Assembly: GCA_020736575.1 (NCBI GenBank)
Contig: JAGPYM010000018.1
Coordinates: 682,001 to 746,000 of the forward strand
Direction of reading: 5' to 3'
Origin: Thelonectria olida
Lineage: Eukaryota; Ascomycota; Sordariomycetes; Hypocreales; Nectriaceae
Length of the DNA: 64,000 nucleotides
This document shows positions 10,371-22,248 of the stretch, in pieces (position 1 is the first letter of the stretch; each line of letters begins with the position of its first letter). The notes beneath the pieces were generated by a model. That model worked only from the letters and a program-made list of their open reading frames with translations, searched no databases and was not told the DNA's origin. The position numbers were made by a program, and so were the translations under genes.

Positions 10371-11357
10371 ATGCCGCAACCAAGAGTTCTCGCCGTCTCC
10401 CTCCTCTTCTCGTCTTTGGCCCTGCATGGAAGCGCACAGGACCTTGCGGCCACCATCGTCGGCTGCGAGGCCGTCGATTGTCCCACCGAAAATTTTGAGC
10501 CTCACTGCACCCTGACCAACATCACGTTTGAGAACATTGGGCTCACGCGCATCCCAGACGTCCCAGATTCCCTCGAGAACTTTTCCATTGTCAAGGGTGT
10601 GAACATTTCCGGCACTGGTGCCGATGACTTCACCTCAGTCTATTACCTGGGAACTCCACAGGACGTGTCGCTGGACGACGTGCACGGCTGTGCTGTCATT
10701 TTTCATGACGCGCCCCAAAAGACGTTCGAGGGGAACCAGACGCACACCTGCTCTGAGGTCGTTGGCGAGAGCTGCCTCAACGCCATCCAGGATCGCGCGT
10801 CCAAGGTGGCTGAGGGAAACTCTGCCAATCTTTGCAGCGCGCTCAAGGATGACCTGGAAGACGCAGACCTCGACGCGTGCAAGAACCTCAGCGGTGGAGG
10901 AAAGGGTATCGGCAACATCTCTGTCACAGCCCTTTCCAGCCTCGAGAACATTGGGAAGGATCGCAACTCCACGAGTGACTGCTGGCCGATCCTGCCCAAG
11001 TCGGCCAACCTTGCACAGATGTTCACAGAAGTCAACGAGTTTGAGGTAAGTCTTCGCGCTGTGTCTTTACTCTTTAAATCCAACACGCACTTACTCTGTC
11101 TTCTTTCGTAACAGGGAGGGCTCAATGCATCAACTGCCTACCCTGAGCTGTACAGGATCACTCCGCTGCTGACCCTCTTCGTGAAGGGCAACAGCAGCGA
11201 CAGCATTGTCGATGAGACTGTCTCGCGACTGACCTGCATCCAAATGAACGCCACCACGACCGAGGGTCCAGAAGACGGTGAGAACGCTGCATCGCTGTCG
11301 ACCATCAATGCATTTGTTGCTGGTGGTGCACTCGCTTTGTTCATGTTCATGCTGTAG
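10371..11357 (+). CDS. Secreted Cys-containing protein with GPI-anchor-like tail
   Basis: Spliced CDS join(10371..11045,11115..11357), 305 aa. An in-frame ATG at 10353 would add six residues, but 10371 has the better context (CAAC before ATG) and begins a textbook signal peptide ending near HGSAQ. The mature part has about ten Cys and many N-x-S/T sites (for example NIT, NFS, NIS, NQT, NSS), so it is probably a glycosylated, disulfide-bonded surface protein. The C-terminus ends in a hydrophobic run (INAFVAGGALALFMFML) with no basic tail, preceded by small residues, as in GPI attachment signals. The intron has a GTAAGT donor and AACAG acceptor. No catalytic domain recognised; probable cell-wall or plasma-membrane protein of unknown role. 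Confidence 0.8.
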
Positions 11358-13300
11358 TCAAACTACGGCTGCTATTATAAGCGCATAGTTATAGCGTTCC
11401 AGCTCACGGCCGAATGGGAACCACATTCGCCATAACGAAAATACCAAAGAGCGTCAGATGAGCCCTGGATAGATTTCAACTTGGGCCCAGGGGCTTTTGT
11501 CAGCTGCAGCTGGCGTTCAATAGTTCGATACCTTAGTACTTTCTGCCCAGACTGGGATGTTTAAGGCAGAGTCTAGAAGCTCGGGATCTTAGAGGAATTA
11601 TAAATGATGAGAGAACAGTGGCTCACGCACACTCCCAAGCATCTCGGTATTTTCTCATTTCTCATCATGCTGCCAGCAGAATTGAGTACACTTTCTAGAG
11701 GGTGAGAAACGTCTGAACTGTCCTTCTGACGATATAAGAAATTTTGTTGGCGTACATTAAGGCAAGGTTATACAGCATGACAAAGAGAACAGGCGGTTTT
11801 ATATTGGAGGCTAGGAATGAAGTTCCTTGAGCAAGGTTTACTCGGCAGGGATTTTCACTTTGAGACCAATTGTGAGCCCCATCGCAAACCTCATCGTGAC
11901 AGATGCAGTGCCAGGTTTAGAGCCTGTATTAACCTCTATTGTGTACCTCTATTAGCGGCGTTTTTGACATCAATACAGCCAGACAACCTTGACCTACGCC
12001 TCATACTGGGATGTGTTAGGCGATATCAGCTAGTATAGACGCCGAGCGTTCTGTCTCTATTGCATAAGCACAGGAGGACAGAGGACTTAGTGGCGCTTTA
12101 GTTCTGCTGAGCCTCGGAAGTTTTGTACAGAGGATAGACGCAGACACAAAGGGGAAGATTTGGTCGAGAGTTGCCACCCTTGTTGATGTTGATGCCTGCG
12201 GCTTGGCCGTTCATCTGGATTGGCCTGTCATTCTCTGAGGTCATTAGCATCGTGATGCTCTGGGCGCCGTCGTTGACGCAGAACCTGTAGTTGCGCTCGG
12301 TATCCTTCGGAACGTCAAAGTCGAGCTCCTCATTCACAAACTAGTTGAGAGCCTGGTCATATCAGCCAGTCCGACTGATAGAGGTCAGAAAACCGGAAGT
12401 AATACGGTTGAACAGACTTAAAAAGTCGACGTTTCTAGCCACTCGATAGTGGTGAGACCTTTAGAACACTAGTTAAGCCCATCGCGGCCGAGATAGCCAA
12501 GATGGGGGACAAGCTCTTCGACTGCTAGGATTGATCTTACACTACCGAGGCGAGGTCGCGCGGTTTCGTGGAGAGCACGCATTTGCCATATTTGCCAAAT
12601 ACGAACTCTTGAACGATTGCAATGAGCCTTCGAGCACGAGGGTGCTCATTGTGTTTAACCCCCGAGAGATCGGGAGCCGTTTTGAGATAGGTATAATAGC
12701 TTCTATGATGCGGTCCAACGAGCTGCAGTCCTTACCTTGATAGTCTATAGTTTGTCCGCTACGAGACCTTACACCCAGGTAGCAACTGTATCGTCGTGGC
12801 GATGCATTCCCTCTTAACCACAACCTCCGGTCTCATGCGACTTACTCAACGAAATCATATTGTTTGTTCAATGAGTTGTCTTATCGCAACCTCGGCTGTA
12901 CACACGTGTTGCGTAACGCACCTTTCCCAGAAGATACACCGACGGGCATTCATCTCAATCGGGCCTCATGCCTGCTTTCGGACTCACTAAAGTCCCAAGC
13001 GGCCAAGCTCATTATTGTTACCTGGAAGCGGGCCCGTTTCAAGGGTCCCGTTTCAAGGAACGGGGGCCGTAACGGTCTGTCGATCATTTGCTGCTGTTGG
13101 TGATACAACTGATCTCCAATCGCAGAGGACCAAACAGCCACGAGGTTCTTCATCTTCACATGTGATATATCTCACGACGCATTAATAAATACCGCTCTGC
13201 GAATGGACGCGGCATATGGGTCTAGGATCATGGAGTCAAATTGCCGGCTTTCCGATAGATGGATACATCAGTGGTTTAAATGTCATAGGTAGCGAAAATG
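11358..13300. other. Gene-poor 1.9-kb stretch with decayed DNA
   Basis: Mostly non-coding. The only protein-like piece is a minus-strand open frame at 12098-12337 (79 codons, containing DVPKDTERNYRF and CVNDGAQSITM), which has a stop just upstream of its first codons and looks like the tail of a lost gene; I do not recognise it. The rest shows no elements. Confidence 0.4.
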
Positions 13301-13308
13301 TATAAAAG
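13301..13308 (+). promoter_or_regulatory. TATA box of the acid phosphatase gene
   Basis: TATAAAAG lies 93 nt upstream of the start codon at 13401, a usual distance for a fungal core promoter. Confidence 0.55.
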
Positions 13309-13400
13309 GATGGTTCGAAGAACCCGTCATTTCTATTTCTACTATTTGGATTTGACTGTGGCTAGCCTCGCAATTAAGCCGATGAGCCCAGAACTTCAAC

Positions 13401-14972
13401 ATGGCCTCAAAGTCAGCTTCCTTTACCTTCTTTTCCCTCCTGCTTGGGGGTGCTGTAGCAAAGGCCAGCCTCCCAGCGAAGCCTTCGGACTTATCGACCC
13501 CGGTGCAACAGCGTCTGTCACTGGCAGGCCCGAATAGTTAGTTGACCTCCCTCAAGGTACCTCTGTGACATAGAGAATCAACTGGTGCTGACTAACTTAT
13601 TTCCAAAGGTGTCACAATAGGATGGAATACGTACGCTCAGCAAGACAAGCCCTGTGTCAAGTACGGCACCTCAAGCAGCGCGCTGACCAACCAAGCTTGC
13701 TCTGATGAGTCGGTGACATATCCAACTTCTCGCACGTGGGCCAACGCGGTCACTCTCACTGACTTGTCGCCGGCAACAACCTACTATTATAAGATCAACT
13801 CTACCAACTCAACTATCAACCATTTCTTCAGTCCTCGAATTGCTGGAGACAAGACTCCATTTGCTATTAATGCCATCATTGATCTTGGTGTTTACGGTGA
13901 AGACGGTTTCACAATCAACATGGATCAGTCTAAACGAGACGTGATTCCTACCATTCAGCCCTCTTTGAACCACACTACCATTGGTCGTCTTGCGTCTACC
14001 ATCAACGATTACGAGCTCATCATCCATCCTGGAGATTTAGGATATGCCGATGACTGGTTCTTGAAGCCAAAAAACTTGCTCCATGGCGAAGAAGCTTACC
14101 AGGCTATTCTTGAGCAATTCTACGATCAGCTTGCTCCCATCGCTGGTCGAAAGCCTTACATGGTCAGCCCCGGAAATCACGAGGCCGCGTGCGAGGAAGT
14201 GCCGGGTCTGAATCTCCTTTGTCCAGAGGGGCAGAAGAACTTTACCGACTTCATGTATCGTTTCGGCCAGACAATGCCTTTTGCTTTCGAGTCGACATCC
14301 ACAAACAATTCTGCCAAAGTGAATGCGAACAAAGCTAAGCAGCTTGCGAATCCTCCGTTCTGGTTCTCATTTGAATATGGCATGGTCCACGTGGTTATGA
14401 TCGACACCGAGACCGACTTTCCTGATGCGCCCGATGTGCCAGGTGGCTCTGCAAGCCTCAACAGCGGACCCTTTGGTAGCCCAGGTCAACAACTCGAGTT
14501 TCTTGAGGCTGATCTTGCATCAATTGATCGAGACGTCACGCCTTGGGTGGTTGTTGCGGGCCACCGCCCATGGTACACGACCGGAGGCGACGGCTGCATA
14601 GCTTGTCAAGAAGCTTTCGAACCCTTATTTTACAAATATGGCGTCGATTTAGGCGTGTTTGGTCATGTGCACAACTCGCAGCGATTCGTTCCTGTGTACA
14701 ACGGAACGGTTGACTCGGCAGGTATGAGCAACCCAAAAGCACCCATGTACATCGTTTCTGGCGGCACGGGTAACATCGAGGGTCTCAGCTCTGTGGGTAG
14801 CAATGTGACTGGAAATGCATTTGCATATGCGGACGACTTTAGCTATGCCACTATCAAGTTTTCGGACGCCCAGAACCTGCAAATCGATTTCATCCGCTCT
14901 TCAACCGGAGAAGTGCTGGATCGTTCGAAGCTTGTCAAGTCTCACAAGGATCGTTTCGTCAGGCAGAGTTGA
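13401..14972 (+). CDS. Secreted purple acid phosphatase (metallophosphatase)
   Basis: Spliced CDS join(13401..13536,13609..14972), 499 aa. Signal peptide at residues 1-22, then an Fn3-like N-terminal PAP domain (SVTIGWNTY..SPATTYYYKI). The dinuclear-metal motifs are present in order: DLG (Asp137), GDLGY (Asp188, Tyr191, the Tyr that gives purple acid phosphatases their colour), GNHE (Asn235, His236), GHRPWY (His364) and GHVH (His398, His400). The intron uses a GTTAGT donor and CAAAG acceptor. It should hydrolyse phosphomonoesters outside the cell or at the wall for phosphate scavenging; many N-glycosylation sites fit secretion. Phosphate-regulated expression is expected for the family but no site was verified. 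Its 3' end faces the methyltransferase gene. Confidence 0.92.
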
Positions 14973-15309
14973 GCTGAGTTGGAAATACTAGATCTGAATA
15001 AACATTATGTTTGATCGGGTTATGAAAGTCACCCTTACACTTAGGCAGACGCTCAGTAGGGTGAAGAGATATGAGAGATGCCAATCGAATGATACTCATC
15101 CAATGATCAGTAAATCAAACGCCCAGGAAAAGTGTAATACAGGGCGAATACTGCACCGGGTGGCCGTTACTATGGGATTTCTTATCCATTAGGTGTAACC
15201 AACACGACATAAAACACAGCAAAAATAACACCAACGTATGAGGAATCCTGTCTCCTGTCTTATAAATGTTACGTATTTCGCTATAGGACCGGGCATTGTC
15301 GAGCAGCCA
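14973..15309. other. Short convergent spacer
   Basis: Contains the 3' ends of the phosphatase and methyltransferase genes; nothing else seen. Confidence 0.5.
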
Positions 15310-16818
15310 TCAAGGCTTTCTCCCCCATACGAGGTAGACTGGAAGATAGAGATGGATCGATGGATCTTTCATGTCGTTCTTGACCTTGGCGATGAAAACT
15401 TGGATCTCTTCATTACTCCAGCCAAGCACCCGGGAGAAGACAGCCGGTGTGTAGGAGTCCACTACCTGAAGCTCCTGGATCGACTGATATCTCCCAATCT
15501 CCTTCATCTCTGGATCCTTGGGCCACGCGCCAATCGGGATCTGATATCCGTCTGTTTTAGTAACCAGCTCGCATCTCAGGGGCGAACTCGAGAACGACTA
15601 ACCTTGCGGATTTCTTGTTGGACGTCGACGAACCCGGCAGCTTGCAGCTTATCTTTCCACTTGCTGGCGCCGTCCAGAGGCTTGCCGAACTTAGCCGTGG
15701 CCTCACAAATGGTCTTGATCCAGTACTGGGCATTGGTGGCCTTGTCAGCGTTGTCGTCGTCGGAGCGAAGACTTGGATAAACGGCTTGAAACTCGATGAA
15801 GCCACCAGGGTTCAAGTGCTTAAACGCTCGCTGAAACAGTACTTCGTCGTTGGAAATGCATCCGCCTAACTCTCGGGCGTGAATAAAGTCGAATGGCTTG
15901 TGGAACAACCATTCCGACTCAAAATCATCCACCTCGAATACGCAATTAGGCGGCACCCTGTATCGTAACTATTAATGAGGATGTTCAAATATCTTGGGGC
16001 GGGTTCTCCGTCTAACCATTTGGGTTGGATTGGGCTTAGATCTGTGCCGAGGACTTCGGCCGATGGATGCAGGCTACAGTCTAACTGTTAGGAGGAGCAA
16101 GAGAAACACACCAGTTTATATCGGAATCTCACTCTGCAAAGTCAATTGCCCAGATGCCAGTCCCTGTGCCAAGGTCAAGTACGCGCTGGATCTTGTCCCC
16201 AACCGGGGCGAGGTATAGCTTGCCTTTAAGTGCCAAGCTGTAGATGTGATGTCCCAAGTCCATTCGCTCCTGTTCCTCATCGTCGTTTGGCTATTGATGC
16301 CGTCAGCTTACTTGCGGCCGATATGAGATAAAACCAATGGCACGTACCACGAGGTAGGCGCCTTCGCGGAACGCATGATATCTACGCCCGTTCTACAGTT
16401 CTGTCAATATCTTGCAATGGTATGCTGCGCTCAAGCTGCGACCCACCTCATATCTAAATGGCTCGTCAAAGAAAGCACGCGTCAGAAAAGCATCCGACCA
16501 CTCATAATGCCATGGGTCCGGCCTACCCACCTATAGTTCATGATACTCGACTTCAAGGACGACAAATGACTATCAGATGCTTCCCTACAGATACGATTAG
16601 GTTGGAGGAGTGAAAATTATGGTTGAAAACTCACGAATAGTTGGAGAGGGAGGCTTCGTCGGTGCCGGCATCCTACCGTGTGGCTAGGTTAACTGCAAAT
16701 GGCTTACTAGGTCAGAACAGCTGCTTACGTCCGCTTGCAGGGGATTCTCGGATAGGAGATGCTCCAAATTGGCAGCAGCCGGCCGGTCCTGGCTTTGTTG
16801 AGTGGTTTCTTCAGCCAT
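15310..16818 (-). CDS. LaeA-like SAM-dependent methyltransferase, nine exons
   Basis: Spliced CDS complement(join(15310..15540,15603..15957,16017..16073,16133..16290,16348..16392,16447..16453,16531..16584,16635..16672,16729..16818)), 344 aa; every phase fits. Family landmarks: YENGRRYHAFREG (about 61-73), PNDDEEQERMDL, SAM motif I VLDLGTGTGIWAID (115-128), GTDLSPIQP, PNCVFEVDDFESEW, FDFIHAREL, LNPGGFIEFQ, and C-terminal VFSRVLGW..HLYLPVYLVWGRKP. The enzyme transfers methyl groups from SAM; LaeA-like proteins include secondary-metabolism regulators and small-molecule methyltransferases, and no biosynthetic cluster surrounds this one. Exon 6 is only 7 nt (complement of 16447-16453) but is needed to restore the family sequence NYRYENGRR. 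Substrate unknown. Confidence 0.85.
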
Positions 16819-18503
16819 GGTTCCTCAATAGTCTTAAACGTGGTCGCAAAAACCAACAAGGAGTAACTTGGAAATTGGATTTGTGTCAGCTGCTGCCTGT
16901 CCATTCATTTATAAGCAATCACGTCCATATGCAGTACCCCGCTTCAGTCAGCTGTCGTCAGACCACTATTTCCCTCATAAGTTGGTCTCTCATGCATAAC
17001 CAACATGAGAGGGACCAATTTTCACCGTTTTCACCGATTGTAGCCCAGCCACTTCTACTTTCCGCGCGTACAGCTATCCAATCAATCTAAACAACCTATG
17101 TCATTCCGTGTTGCGTGCTGGCGAACTCACAAGAACCATCGGCTTGTCACGTCAGCGGGTTCCAATAGCAGCCCGTCATGGCATCTATAAGTGGTCGAGA
17201 CATGGCCAGAACTTTGTGCTATGCATCATCCTTATCATTGTCCCGATGCCTCTCCTTGGCAATCTCTCGCCTGTCGGTTCGGTTATTATCTCCCGTCTTG
17301 CAGATTCGTCCAAACTGCGTCACATTCGCTTACTCGGATACTGCGGCTCAGATCACGTTGTCCTACCTGAACAACGAACAACATATAATTCAGATCTAGG
17401 CGCTGGTCTTTGTGCACCCTTGACTAAAATATGTTTAGCTATCCATTTGGTAAACCCGGAATTTCCCTCAACTCATGAATAGTCGACTACTCCCGTCTCT
17501 TTGTCTGTGAAGAATGCCCAGAAACTCGCCCCTCCACATTCCACCATATGTTGAACAGCCACCACGGGATAAACAAAGAGCAGGAACTGAACCGAAATGA
17601 GATTGGCGAGATGGATGAACTGCTTGGTCAGAAGACGTAGACAAACTTACAGAAAGGGCCGGTGCCAGGAATATCTGGATAACTCTCAGAAGCTGTGGGT
17701 TGCCCAGAAAGAGGCACGGGGGACCGGAACCGCTGGAAAGATATTTCATGCGACGGACCATCGAGGATCTGCATGAGACTATAAAGCGCAGCGTGACATT
17801 CTGCAAGCTGCGGGATTACCTGGAGGCGCAAAGCAAAGATGTTAAGTCTGAAGAACTAGCAAAATAAAATTGGCTAATCGCGACAAGTTGACGTTGGGGC
17901 CTGCAAGAGAGGAAATTCCTGGAGGAAAAGCGGAATCGTTGGAGGCCAAGAAACGGGGGCAGTGCTGAAAGCGACCCAACAGGGAAGCCCGACTATTAAC
18001 ATAGAAGACTACATACTAGTAAAAGGCTGCGATTTATTAATCTTCATCGCAAACTTCTCATAGGGAATGCAGGAGTAGACCAATTTCTTTGTCCTGATGG
18101 GACTGCAAAAAGAGGGTGAAATGGTTGAATTAGTAAATAATGCCATTCTGGAGCCTCGGGCACGGGGATGTCTTATAGCAGATGCTTGAGACGACGCTGA
18201 CAAGTAACCATTATACACTGATCGCGTCTCTTAGTATGAAAGGATGCTGACTGTGTCAATACAGGCTTGCTTGGAGAGGAAATATTCAGACACGGCAGGC
18301 AAGGGGTGAATTGGAACATAAACGCTGCATACTAAGTCCCATTCAGCTCACCCCATATTACAATTCCCTTCCATGAAAGTGTCCTTGCATCCATCGATCG
18401 GTGAACTGAGGACGATTGATAGAAGGGGAGTATTCATATACGAACAACTTGAAGATGATACAATTAATTATACTTACTCCAGGTCTTGGCTCCCACTCCC
18501 CAG
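16819..18503. other. Gene-free 1.7-kb stretch
   Basis: Upstream of the methyltransferase and downstream of the ankyrin gene. Overlapping short frames on both strands, none convincing; no RNA gene seen. Confidence 0.45.
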
Positions 18504-21266
18504 TCACATGTCTAATGCATCAACATATTCCTCTTCGCTATCTTCATCTTGCACACCGGTCTGTAGATTACAACGGTCCTAGACAGCCGTTTAGTATGGG
18601 TGGTCTGAACAGCCTAAAACGGACGAATAAACAACTGGATACTTACTGGGTGCAGGACATCGTTGTTCGGCCGAGTTGTAGATAATCCTTCGTCTTGGTC
18701 AGTTCTTCCAAGGCATGGCATACTTGCTGCACGGGCATCCTGTCTTCTACCCTTGATCTCAGCGATTAGGTAGCGGAAGGAGGCGAGTTCGTCAGCAGTC
18801 GGCCGTCTCATGTTTGTCCAGAGTTTCCGAGCTTCAGTTCGCGACCTCCACTCCATCAGACTCAAAGGCGTATGTCGATATTGATCTTTGCTCTCCGGAT
18901 CAGGCCCCGAAAGAGCAAGCTGGCGCAAATACTCAATGTGATCTAAATCCCCATAAGCCGCAGCATAATGCAGGATAGACCTTTTCATGCCGTCGGTGAG
19001 ATCTATCCTGGCACCACGGTTGTACAGGAGCTGGAACAACTCATTGTCCCAGGGAATAGAGGCAGCATGCAAGAGGGGGGTGCAACCCCATTTATCCGCT
19101 TCGTCCAAATCCGCTCCCGCCTTTAGCAGTGCGTCAATCTTCCCTTCGCAATCCCATGGGTCTCTAGCAAGGCACTGCCACGTCAGTTCGTTCAGTGGTG
19201 TGAACTGGTTAGTACTGTCTTGAATATTGGGAAGACCTTGATGCCGAAGAATTTGCTGGACTATCCTAGTTGAATCCATTGATGACGAGCTGCAAGCCAT
19301 ATGCAAGGCGGTTTTCCCGGTGGAATCCCTCGCGTTTGAGTCGCAGCCTGCGTGGAGAAGTCGGCAGGAGATATCAAAGAGTCCGTGGCGAGCGGCAATG
19401 TGAAGAGCTGTTCGGTGGTTGCGATCTTGGATATCCGGGTTGCTATTGAAATGTAGCAACGTATTCATTGCGTCAACATTTCGCTTCTTCACAGCCCAGT
19501 GCAATGCTGCATACCCCATTCCGTCCAGAGAGTTGATAGACTGAGGTTCTAATGCTATGGCCTCTGCTAGCGAAATGCTATTCAAGCGAAGGATACTGTC
19601 GTGGGCAACAGTGGAGTTGAGGTAGTCCCGCTCTTCATCGAGGTGTATGATTTGCTTGTATATGTGGAAGAACCTCTCGCTAATTGGGTTTACGTCGCTT
19701 GTGAGGATTCTGGCTCTCGCTGTGGCTGCGGGGGAACTTGGACGGTCACCGTTAGCTGAACCAAATTGGCACCTAGGTACTTGAGGTTATCTACCTGCCG
19801 TTTATTGACTTGACAGAGATATCGCAGCCGGCTCGGAGAAGAGTCTCTATGACGGCGTAGTTTCCTCGACTCATTCCATACTTTTGTTTTGTTGTTAGCC
19901 ATGTGTATTCCATTGGACAATGGAAAAGAAAGAATACTGACAAGAAAGAGGGACATGCCGTCAGAGGATATGTCGGTGGGCGAATTCAGTTTTGTCGCGA
20001 ATCTTTGACGTATCCGGTTAATATCTGCACGTCGAAGAGCCTCCCAAATGGGATCACAAGACGGTATAGTTCGGGGGAGCTTCAAGTGGAGTGAAGCACC
20101 AACACCTGTCAGGCTACTCCACGAAGCCGAGAAAAGAATGGCGCGCGAGAACAACCAAGTCGGTAGGTGATAGTAGAACCGAACTTTCGAGTTGGATGTA
20201 GTTGTACATCCTGCAAAATCACAGGTGATAATGCCACAGAGGGGGAAAGTGTTGTATGAGAGGAAAAAGGTACCGAGTACACTGTGCAGGTAACCTGGGC
20301 TGGCGATGGAGGAACTCTTGTGGCATTGACACCTGCAAGTCGCAGAGCATAACGGGCGGACGAAAGAATCGAAGCAAAGAATCGAATCCTCATCCAAACT
20401 AACCCCCTTGGTGTTCAATCCTTCTCGGTGCAGGTGACATGGTGTACCAGGTAGCGGCCGAGAATTTGGAATCCATTCGTGAAGCGAACTCTGCGTAGTC
20501 ATATTAGAAACAGTTCTCGCCTCGCCGAAATTGACAGTGCAATTTACCACCTGGACTCCTACTCCTAGAGACCTTAGATGTTCCATAGACTCCGCTTGTG
20601 TTCTCTGAAGGGTGGCAAGCCCTTCTTCAATTCGAAGCAATGAAGTCTTTGTGTCCCTCAAGAGACCGATATTCTCCTCAGCTGACTGGCTCAGATTCTT
20701 GGCCGAAACATGGAACATCCCCTCCACCTGGAGAATGATTTTTGCCTGCTTGGCACTGGACTAACAAATTAGCGACAATAGAAGCGGTGTATATGCTATC
20801 AATGCTGTGCGACTTGCCTCTCCGACGAATTCATGGATACAAGAAAGGCAGAGAGGTATTCGCGTGTCAGGCGAGCCTTATCTCTGAGTTGATACACATG
20901 TTCTCTCTCACGCATCCATTTGATTTGCAAAACTTGGCGCTGTCCGGGCTTGTTGAGCCTTTTCTTGGTGTCATCAAAGCGCTCAACTAGGCTTTTCAGA
21001 CTGTCCACTGTGGCAGACAGGTCCTCGCATAGTTTCTTAAGGAGACCCAAATCGTCCACCTTTGCATCTGATCCTCCATCGAGAGGCGAGAGGTGATTCT
21101 GTTGGACCCGACTGGAAAGGGATTGTAACGTCGTGAGCTCGTTTAGCAGGGCGCAAACCTCCGCTGGTGCCTTTCCAAGCGATCTCAATGCGTTGATTCC
21201 TTTGCCAATGGCCGCAGCGGCTTGCACGAATGCGATGGCGCTCGCAGCTGCAGATACGGGGTCCAT
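18504..21266 (-). CDS. HeLo-like N-terminal domain plus ankyrin-repeat protein
   Basis: Spliced CDS complement(join(18504..18578,18647..19715,19795..19880,19942..20755,20818..21266)), 830 aa, phases consistent. Residues 1-150 (MDPVSAAASAIAFVQAAAAI..) match the fungal HeLo-like/'fungal N-terminal domain of STAND proteins' type: an N-terminal hydrophobic helix followed by helical segments. A Cys-rich middle (CSATCRCQCHK) with a beta-rich region (SVLGTFFLSYNTFP) precedes at least seven ankyrin units from about residue 440 (GYAALHWAVKKRN; RTALHIAARHG; TPLLHAAS). The C-terminus is acidic (DEDSEEEYVDALDM). There is no NACHT/NB-ARC domain between the two parts. Intron 1 is GC-AG type (GCAAGT donor). 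The exon boundary at 19715 is the weakest. HeLo domains can form membrane pores in fungal cell death; for this protein that is inference. Confidence 0.8.
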
Positions 21267-22248
21267 CCTCTAGAAGAAACAGTCCGTGAGATGTATTTGA
21301 TGCTTGTCGGGCTCGTATTCGAATATGATAAGAGCCCAGTAAACAAGATAAGAACGCACGCAACAGGGTTGGTGAGAACGGGAGGTTTCCTCTATGTAAG
21401 ATTGTGGCTTGGGTAGGCAGATTGACCACTCTCCAGCGGACACGTCGCCGTCCGGCGGCTGCACTGCCACTTTTACAAATTACCGCATCTGAATTTAATA
21501 AAATACATAACTTGCATGGCGTTACGTCTGAGTCTGGTCGACTTGTTACTGTCGATCCATAAGATTGGCGGCTGATTTTGTTCACTCCCGTGCTAGGACT
21601 TACACGCCAAAATTCAGCAGCGAGTAAGCCTTTCATACGTTACTCATGCGTTCTATCACAAGCGTAGAGCAATGCCATCCATATGATATTATCTCTGAGA
21701 ATTCTAGTAACAATACTAGCCAGCGGGCCGATCTTCGTTTGGTATAGTACCCCATTGACTTGATTTGCCGAAATGGCCTAAGGTTTGATACCCAACTCGA
21801 GGACTTCTTGTGGACATGTACCATCTCTACTGGAATTGTGCTGAGCGGTTGCACTATCGCGGTTTGTAAGATGGGCTCTATCGATGATGCCGGCCTTGAC
21901 TAGTCGAAGTTGTCATAGAAATCCCGCCTGCCCGCTGTATCCAGAGTTTCTGTCGTTGTGTTCGATATTCGCTTTGGGGAAATGGACTCGGATTGTGCTT
22001 TAGACAGTGAAGCTGGGGTAGATGAGTTTGCTTCTTTTGGAAGGGCAGCTGCCCTTTGTTGTCGGACCTTGAACGACATCGCGGAAGATGCGCTGATGAG
22101 GGCTGAGAAATGTAACGATACATATTTCCCAACGGGTATTCCAGAAGGTTCTGAGTATTACTAGCAGAAAAGATAGGGCACTGTTATAATAAGTAGTAAA
22201 AGAGTAGAGTACCATATCTTATAATAGTTAATTAGCATCAAATCCAAG
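21267..22248. other. Intergenic, may hide the first exon of the DUF6594 gene
   Basis: No gene recognised. The DUF6594 gene at 22249 starts with a splice acceptor (CCAAG), so its initiating exon should lie here, but no phase-compatible ATG exon is convincing. The last 100 nt before the acceptor are AT-rich. Confidence 0.4.

Noticed and set aside
16470..16525. Peptide HYEWSDAFLTRAFFDEP as coding sequence in the methyltransferase
   Set aside because: It is out of frame with the previous exon and lies inside an intron once the 7-nt microexon is used.
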